DNA from: CAZQLE01 sp964593905
Lineage (GTDB): Bacteria > Chloroflexota > Anaerolineae > Anaerolineales > Anaerolineaceae
NCBI GenBank assembly: GCA_964593905.1
Contig: CAZQLE010000163.1
Span: forward strand, 1-9,217
Length of the DNA stretch: 9,217 bases
Direction: 5' to 3'
Part shown: positions 5,211-9,217 of the stretch, in pieces
How the letters are laid out: every line of letters starts with the position of its first letter
How positions within the stretch are numbered: the stretch's first letter is position 1
Translations under genes and position numbers: made by a program
Notes under the pieces: generated by a model
Told to the model about the DNA's origin: nothing
Database searches by the model: none
The model's input: the letters and a program-made list of their open reading frames with translations, nothing else

Positions 5211-5243
5211 ACAGGAAAACCATCATTTTCGAAAGGACAAAAA

Positions 5244-5687
5244 ATGAACCATCAATTCCAAGCGTATGAAGAAGGCCCTGAGTTTGACCCGGATCCCGTT
5301 CTGCCGCCAAAGCTCAGTTGGCTGGGGATGCTGCTGACCTCGCGCCGGTTTTTTGTGGCTGTGCTGGGGCTGCTGATCGTGATCATTCAGTCGTTCGTCC
5401 CGGATTTTTACCTGGACGTGGAACACTGCGTCTCGCTGGTGATTGTGGTGGCCACGTATCTGGTTGCACTCTCCATCGATCCGGGCGCCGGCTGGCGTGG
5501 GCTGCTGAAATCTCGGAAATTCTGGGCAGCGTTGATCGGGTTAGCCGTGACCATTTTAGACGCTTTGCACGTAGTGTTCCCGGTTGCACTTACCCCTGAG
5601 CAACTGGTTTCCATCGCATTGCTTTTGGGCGGGTATATCTCCAGCATCGCCTTTGAGCAAAAGCGCCTGACCATCAGCGGAGCATAG
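5244..5687 (+). CDS. Holin-like membrane protein with internal duplication
   Basis: A 147-residue protein with an acidic cytoplasmic-type N-terminus and four membrane segments (about residues 36-53, 61-78, 92-112 and 120-137). It stands immediately before a coiled-coil membrane protein and an M23 endolysin, which is the position of a holin; holins open the membrane so that endolysin can reach the wall. The two halves look alike: LTSRRFFVAVLGLLIVIIQS… (31-80) and LKSRKFWAALIGLAVTILDA… (88-139), suggesting duplication of a two-helix unit. The ATG at 5244 is preferred over upstream in-frame starts because GAAAGGA lies seven bases before it, and the upstream frame only translates the repeats. I recognise no named holin family, so the call rests on topology and location. 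Confidence 0.65.
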   Translation: MNHQFQAYEEGPEFDPDPVLPPKLSWLGMLLTSRRFFVAVLGLLIVIIQSFVPDFYLDVEHCVSLVIVVATYLVALSIDPGAGWRGLLKSRKFWAALIGLAVTILDALHVVFPVALTPEQLVSIALLLGGYISSIAFEQKRLTISGA

Positions 5688-5691
5688 GCCT

Positions 5692-6090
5692 GTGGAGACG
5701 GCCGTCATCGTTGCCATCTGTACAACCGGCGGCGGGATACTCGGCGCGGTGATCAATGGTCTTATCAACCGCAAAAAAGTGAGCGCCGATATCACGTCGG
5801 CGCTCACGAATGCCGCCACAACGCTGATTGATCCGCTCACAAAACGGGTTCTTGACCTGGAGACCGAGCGGGCTAAAGCAAACAACCTGATTGCCGAGCT
5901 GCGCTGTGAAGTGGATGAGCTTAAGCGCAAAGTCAAAGAACGCAATGGCAAGATTGCCGATTTGAAATGTGAAATCGAAGCCAAAGAGCAGCGAATCGGA
6001 GAGCTTGAGAAACGTGTGAAGGATTTAGAGAGCGAGGTAAACGATTTGCGCAATGAAAATAACGCGCTGAAAGGAAACGAACATGCTTGA
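5692..6090 (+). CDS. Membrane-anchored coiled-coil protein of the lysis cassette
   Basis: A 132-residue protein beginning with GTG at 5692, four bases after the holin-like gene, with GGAG nine bases upstream. Residues 3-25 form a glycine-rich hydrophobic segment (AVIVAICTTGGGILGAVING). Residues about 52-127 form a long, highly charged coiled coil with regular leucine/isoleucine/valine heptads (LDLETERAKANNLIAELRCE…, EIEAKEQRIGELEKRVKDLE…). A single N-terminal anchor plus coiled coil is also the architecture of inner-membrane spanins, and it sits between holin and endolysin genes, but no partner lipoprotein gene is nearby and the order differs from Rz/Rz1. It may be a spanin-like or holin-modulating protein. 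The stop codon overlaps the endolysin start by eight bases, so the genes are coupled. A perfect 11-bp hairpin lies inside the coding sequence at 5779-5807. Confidence 0.75.
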   Translation: METAVIVAICTTGGGILGAVINGLINRKKVSADITSALTNAATTLIDPLTKRVLDLETERAKANNLIAELRCEVDELKRKVKERNGKIADLKCEIEAKEQRIGELEKRVKDLESEVNDLRNENNALKGNEHA

Positions 6091-6763
6091 TTGGCCAATT
6101 CAAGAAAATTACGTCATTACCCAGGGATTTGGGGAAAACCCTGGCGCTTATCAATATATTTGCACGCCGGACGGCAGCCATAACGGTCTGGATCTGGCTG
6201 TTCCGATTGGAACGCCGGTTTTTGCGGCGATGGATGGCGTGGTAAAAGAAGCCGGCGCGGATAAAACCGGCTATGGCTTGCATGTTAAGTTACTGCATCC
6301 CGGTGGAGGTGGGTCGATTTACGCCCACCTGAGCAAGGTGGTGGTTTCTGTCGGGCAACCCGTTTGCGTGGGCCAGTTGATCGGTCTCAGTGGAAACAGC
6401 GGCAACTCTACCGGACCGCACCTGCATTTTGAGTATCGCACCAACCTGGCGAGCTGCAAGACAGCCGCTGATCCGCTGCCGCTGCTGAAGATCCACACGA
6501 CTTTACCCACCCCTGCCCCCTCCCAAAGCACCGTTTCTACAGAAACGGTGCAAAAGGTTGTTTTCTCGCCAGGCGAAGAGATTGCGGTCGGGGAAGATGA
6601 ACTGAACGCACGTCAGGGACCGGGTACGAATCATGTTCGGCTGGGGCGGCTGATGCCGGGCGCGCCGGCAAAGGTCATTGAGCAGCGCGGTGATTGGGTT
6701 AAAGCTCAGGTTGTGGTCTGGCTGCACCGCGATTATCTCATCAAATCGGCCAGCCATGAGTAA
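6083..6763 (+). CDS. Endolysin: M23 metallopeptidase with C-terminal SH3b domain
   Basis: A 226-residue peptidoglycan hydrolase. The N-terminal M23/LytM domain (about residues 5-135) shows the zinc and catalytic signature: His33 and Asp37 (HNGLDLA), His82 (YAHLS), and His113/His115 (GPHLHFEYR). M23 enzymes cut peptide cross-links of peptidoglycan. A Pro/Ser/Thr-rich linker (about 138-156) leads to a bacterial SH3-type domain (about 165-222: LNARQGPGTNHVRLGRLMPGAP…GDWVKAQ…), usually wall-binding. There is no signal peptide, so release would depend on the holin-like protein upstream. The ATG at 6083 follows AAAGGAAAC and overlaps the previous gene by eight bases; its own stop overlaps the terminase start by eight bases. 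A tail-associated wall hydrolase is a less likely reading given the neighbours. Confidence 0.88.
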   Translation: MLDWPIQENYVITQGFGENPGAYQYICTPDGSHNGLDLAVPIGTPVFAAMDGVVKEAGADKTGYGLHVKLLHPGGGGSIYAHLSKVVVSVGQPVCVGQLIGLSGNSGNSTGPHLHFEYRTNLASCKTAADPLPLLKIHTTLPTPAPSQSTVSTETVQKVVFSPGEEIAVGEDELNARQGPGTNHVRLGRLMPGAPAKVIEQRGDWVKAQVVVWLHRDYLIKSASHE

Positions 6764-7376
6764 CAAAGACCCCTCAAAGCTCAGTTATAAGCAGCGTCTT
6801 TTCCTCGAAATTTACCTGGAAACGTACAATGCCACCCGGGCAGCGAGGGAAGCCGGGTACGCTCACCCAGACGTTCAGGGCCCCAGGATGTTGGATAATG
6901 TTGGGATTCGGGCAGCGATAGAGGCAGCATTGGCCAAGCGGGCAATGCAAGCCGACGAAGTGCTTGACCGGCTGACCACCCAAGCCCGGCTGAATGCCGC
7001 TCAGTTTTTTGTGTTTGAGGATGAGTGTGTCAAAGGCGATGACGAGGAGCCAGTGATCGGCCCCGATGGCAAGCAGGTCCAGCGTCCCGTGATGAAGGGC
7101 ATTGACTGGGCGTTCTTTCAAGATCATGGGCACCTGGTGAAGAAACTGGGCTATACCCGTGATGGTCGCCCGGTGATCGAATTTCACGACCCCCAAAAAG
7201 CGTTGGAGATGCTTGCGCGCCGGCATGGTCTACTGGTGGACAAACATGAGCACAGTGGGCCAGGCGGTGGGCCTATCCCGGTGATCGGGATTGAGGTGGT
7301 GAAGCCGATGGATGCGGACAGTGCAGATGACCCCGGCGGCGACGAGGAGCCAGATGCAGACTCAGAAAACAATTAA
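6756..7376 (+). CDS. terS: Terminase small subunit
   Basis: A 206-residue DNA-recognition subunit of the packaging motor. The N-terminal part (residues about 7-50) has the helix-turn-helix signature of the Terminase_2 family: LSYKQRLFLEIYLETYNATRAAREAGY followed by a small-subunit-typical region (GPRMLDNVGIRAAIEAALAKRAM). The middle part includes DPQKALEMLARRHGLL (oligomerisation-type helices), and the C-terminus is acidic and Pro/Gly-rich, as is usual where it contacts the large subunit. The ATG at 6756 overlaps the endolysin stop (ATGAGTAA) and starts the conserved N-terminus; an upstream in-frame start at 6678 lies inside the endolysin and is unlikely. The 3' end overlaps the start of the large subunit at 7354 by 23 bases. 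Function: binds the packaging site and loads the large subunit. Confidence 0.92.
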   Translation: MSNKDPSKLSYKQRLFLEIYLETYNATRAAREAGYAHPDVQGPRMLDNVGIRAAIEAALAKRAMQADEVLDRLTTQARLNAAQFFVFEDECVKGDDEEPVIGPDGKQVQRPVMKGIDWAFFQDHGHLVKKLGYTRDGRPVIEFHDPQKALEMLARRHGLLVDKHEHSGPGGGPIPVIGIEVVKPMDADSADDPGGDEEPDADSENN

Positions 7377-8671
7377 ACCCCTCTGGGAGATCACCCCGGA
7401 GGGGAAGCTGCGCTACAACTTCCACCGGGGCCAGTACCGCGCCTGGGAAAGCGAGCGGAGATTCATCCTCCTATTAGCCGGCACCCAGGGAGGGAAAACG
7501 ACCTTCGGACCGACCTGGTTTTTTCGAGAGATCCAGCTCAAAGGGCCAGGCGATTACCTGATCGTAACCCCAACCTATAAGCTGCTGGAGCTGAAGGCCT
7601 TCCCCGAATTTAAGCGGCTGTTTGTGGACACCTTCCAACTGGGGCCGATGGGCAGCCAGGTGAAAAAATTTACCTTCTCTGCGGACGGATCGCGGAGGAT
7701 GTTCGGAGACCGGTGGGATGGAGTGACACCCACCCAGGTGTTTTTTCGGCCATGCACAGGATCCCGACAGTCTGGAGAGTGCAACGGCCAAAGCCGCCTG
7801 GTTGGACGAGGCCGGGCAGAAGAAATTTCGACTGGGGTCGTGGGAGGCAATTTTGCGCCGGCTTTCGATCCATCAGGGGCGGGTGCTGGTCACTACCACG
7901 CCCTACGATCTGGGATGGTTGAAGCAAAAACTGTACGATCCATGGCGGCAAGGCCGAAAAGATATCGATGTGATCAGCTTTGCCTCGATTATGAACCCGA
8001 CCTTTCCACACGAAGAGTTCGAGCGGGCAAGACGCGACCTGCCGCCCTGGAAGTTTTCACTGTTCTATCTGGCCAAGTTCACCCGGCCGGCGGGCTTGAT
8101 TTACGACTGTTTCAACCTGGAGCGCGATACATGCAAGCGCTTCACAATCCCCGACAGTTGGCGACGGTTTATCGGCCTGGACTTCGGCGGGGTGAACACC
8201 GCTGCCCTGTTTTATGCCGAGGAGCCTTTTACAAAAACATTGTATCTGTACCGGGAGTATAAAGCCGGCGACAGAACAGCCAAGGAACACGTTGAGGTGA
8301 TGCTCAAAGGGGAACCTTACCCCTACCAGGTGGTAGGTGGATCGAAAAGCGAAGGTCAATGGCGCAAAGAGTTTCGGCAAGGCGGCTTAAAGATTCGAGA
8401 GCCAGACCAACCCGATGTTGAGGTGGGGATCACGCGGGTGTATGGGGCGAATAAGCGGCATGAGATCGTGGTCTTTGATGATCTGGCCGGGTATCTCGAT
8501 CAAAAGCAGTCTTACAGCCGGCCGGTGGATGCCAACGGGGACCCGATGGAGGGTATCGAGGATAAGGAAATTTACCACTTCATGGATGCCGAGAGGTACA
8601 TCATCAGCTATCTTAACCGGCCGAATGCGGCCGACAACAGCAACAACGACGGGGATAACCCGCTGTATTAG
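7354..8671 (+). CDS. terL: Terminase large subunit, interrupted by a +1 frameshift
   Basis: ATPase and nuclease of the DNA-packaging motor, 438 residues when one extra base is skipped. The ATG at 7354 follows GAGGAG. The ATPase domain shows Walker A GTQGGKT (residues 43-49), VTPTY (71-75), Walker B WLDE (149-152) and the coupling motif TTTPY (180-184). The nuclease domain shows the first catalytic aspartate in FIGLDFGG (Asp276) and FMDAERY near the C-terminus. The first frame runs correctly to VF at 7738-7743, then turns to nonsense (RPCTGSRQSGE…) and stops at 8262; the frame one base further gives FGHAQDPDSLESATAKAAWLDE and runs to 8671. The shift maps to TTTTTT at 7741-7746, where TTTTT would restore the frame. 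It may be a homopolymer error, an inactivating mutation, or less likely a programmed shift. Confidence 0.88.
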
Positions 8672-8686
8672 GACGGAGGTTCTATT

Positions 8687-9217
8687 ATGCCTGCATTTAC
8701 AACCGATCAAACCGAATTTGCAGCCCGCGCCCGGATGGAATTGAGCGAGAGGCGGGTCAGGTACGCGCAATCGTGGGATTACTATGAGGGGCGGCACAAA
8801 AAGTTTTTGAAAACCCGTGAAGGCGAGCCCGAGTACAACGTGATTGTGAACCTGTGTGCGCGGGTGGTGGATCAGTCGGTCAATTTTCTGGTGGGATCTG
8901 TGCCGACGTTTGACCTGCCTGGCGACGGCGAGGATGTGAAAATTTCTGAGGCGCTGCTGGAAGCCTGGCAGGAGATCAACGCTTTTGAGGAGCTGCTCAC
9001 AGACCTGATGACCACCGCAGCGGTTACCGGGCACGCCTTTGTCAAACTGATTCGCGAGCCAGAACTGGGTAATGTGCGACCAGTGGCGCTGGACACTGGC
9101 ATGGTCGGGGTTTTTTGGTCTCCATCTGACAAAAGCAAAGTCGAGGCCTATACCATTCAGTGGGATGAGATCGTTAACGGCAAGGTGGTCACTCACCGCG
9201 AAGACCACATTAAGAAC
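8687..9217 (+). CDS. Phage portal protein, N-terminal part (cut by window edge)
   Basis: The frame is open from ATG 8687 to the right edge (177 codons, no stop), with a strong ribosome binding site GGAGG at 8675-8679. It begins MPAFTTDQTEFAARARMELS and continues with features of SPP1 gp6-type portal proteins: an early WDYYEGRHKKFL (tyrosine/glycine motif before the first core strand), YNVIVNLCARVVDQSVNFLVGSVPTF (the conserved N-x-x…VD…yl.G segment), then LLTDLMTTAAVTGHAFVKLIREPELGNVRPVALD, typical of the portal wing. The portal forms the dodecameric ring at the head vertex through which the terminase pumps DNA. Its position 15 bases after the large terminase is the standard packaging order. 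The missing C-terminal part prevents judging integrity. Confidence 0.88.
   Translation, partial: MPAFTTDQTEFAARARMELSERRVRYAQSWDYYEGRHKKFLKTREGEPEYNVIVNLCARVVDQSVNFLVGSVPTFDLPGDGEDVKISEALLEAWQEINAFEELLTDLMTTAAVTGHAFVKLIREPELGNVRPVALDTGMVGVFWSPSDKSKVEAYTIQWDEIVNGKVVTHREDHIKN

Larger units (their letters stand above)
2165..9217. mobile_element. Prophage (tailed phage, lambda-like gene order), left end; continues beyond the window
   Basis: The element begins at the tRNA-Lys junction and contains, in order, integrase, replication initiator with internal origin, small accessory genes, a holin/coiled-coil/endolysin lysis cassette, terminase small and large subunits and a portal gene. This is the standard head start of a tailed-phage genome. 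The right end, structural genes and second attachment site are outside the window. The only visible damage is one frameshift in the large terminase, so whether the prophage is active is undecided. Confidence 0.88.

Noticed and set aside
8387..9208. 273-codon minus-strand frame opposite terminase and portal
   Set aside because: It is the shadow of two clearly identified plus-strand genes and has no domain of its own.

Overview
The window spans a chromosome–prophage junction, probably in a Chloroflexota (Anaerolineae-like) bacterium. That placement is an inference from gene style (flippase-like protein next to a GT-C/GT87-like membrane protein, moderately high GC) and is not proven. Roughly the first 2.16 kb are host sequence; from about 2165 to the right edge is an integrated, lambda-like tailed-phage genome that continues past the window.

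Host part. On the minus strand a flippase-like membrane protein (330-1334) is followed by the start of a GT-C/GT87-like membrane glycosyltransferase (1-252, cut by the edge). A perfect 18-bp-stem hairpin (1362-1403) lies just upstream of the flippase start. Positions 1404-2092 hold no convincing gene, only G-rich sequence with degenerate short motifs and then an AT-rich stretch. A tRNA terminator (2093-2118) and the 3' portion of a tRNA-Lys(UUU) gene (2123-2164, minus strand) follow. The tRNA sequence stops at the anticodon loop and its 5' half is replaced, which marks an attachment-site junction.

Phage part. A tyrosine integrase (2216-3178, minus) lies next to the junction. Divergent from it is an initiator gene (3323-4504) with a RepO-like N-terminus and two DnaA domain I-like C-terminal segments. 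Its middle contains six palindromic iterons on a 23-bp register followed by an AT-rich block, arranged like the lambda origin inside gene O. A small membrane protein (4501-4752) is translationally coupled to it. A small DUF2292-like gene (4812-5012) has its own promoter and strong terminator, resembling a phage moron. Then comes a lysis cassette: holin-like protein with an internal duplication (5244-5687), membrane-anchored coiled-coil protein (5692-6090) and M23/SH3b endolysin (6083-6763). The packaging module follows: terminase small subunit (6756-7376), terminase large subunit with a +1 frameshift at a T6 run (7354-8671), and the start of the portal gene (8687 to the edge).

Logic of the layout. 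Integrase and attachment site handle integration; the initiator and its internal origin handle replication, with the DnaA-like domains possibly replacing a separate helicase loader; lysis genes precede packaging genes as in lambda. No CI-like repressor, excisionase or late regulator is recognisable in the window.
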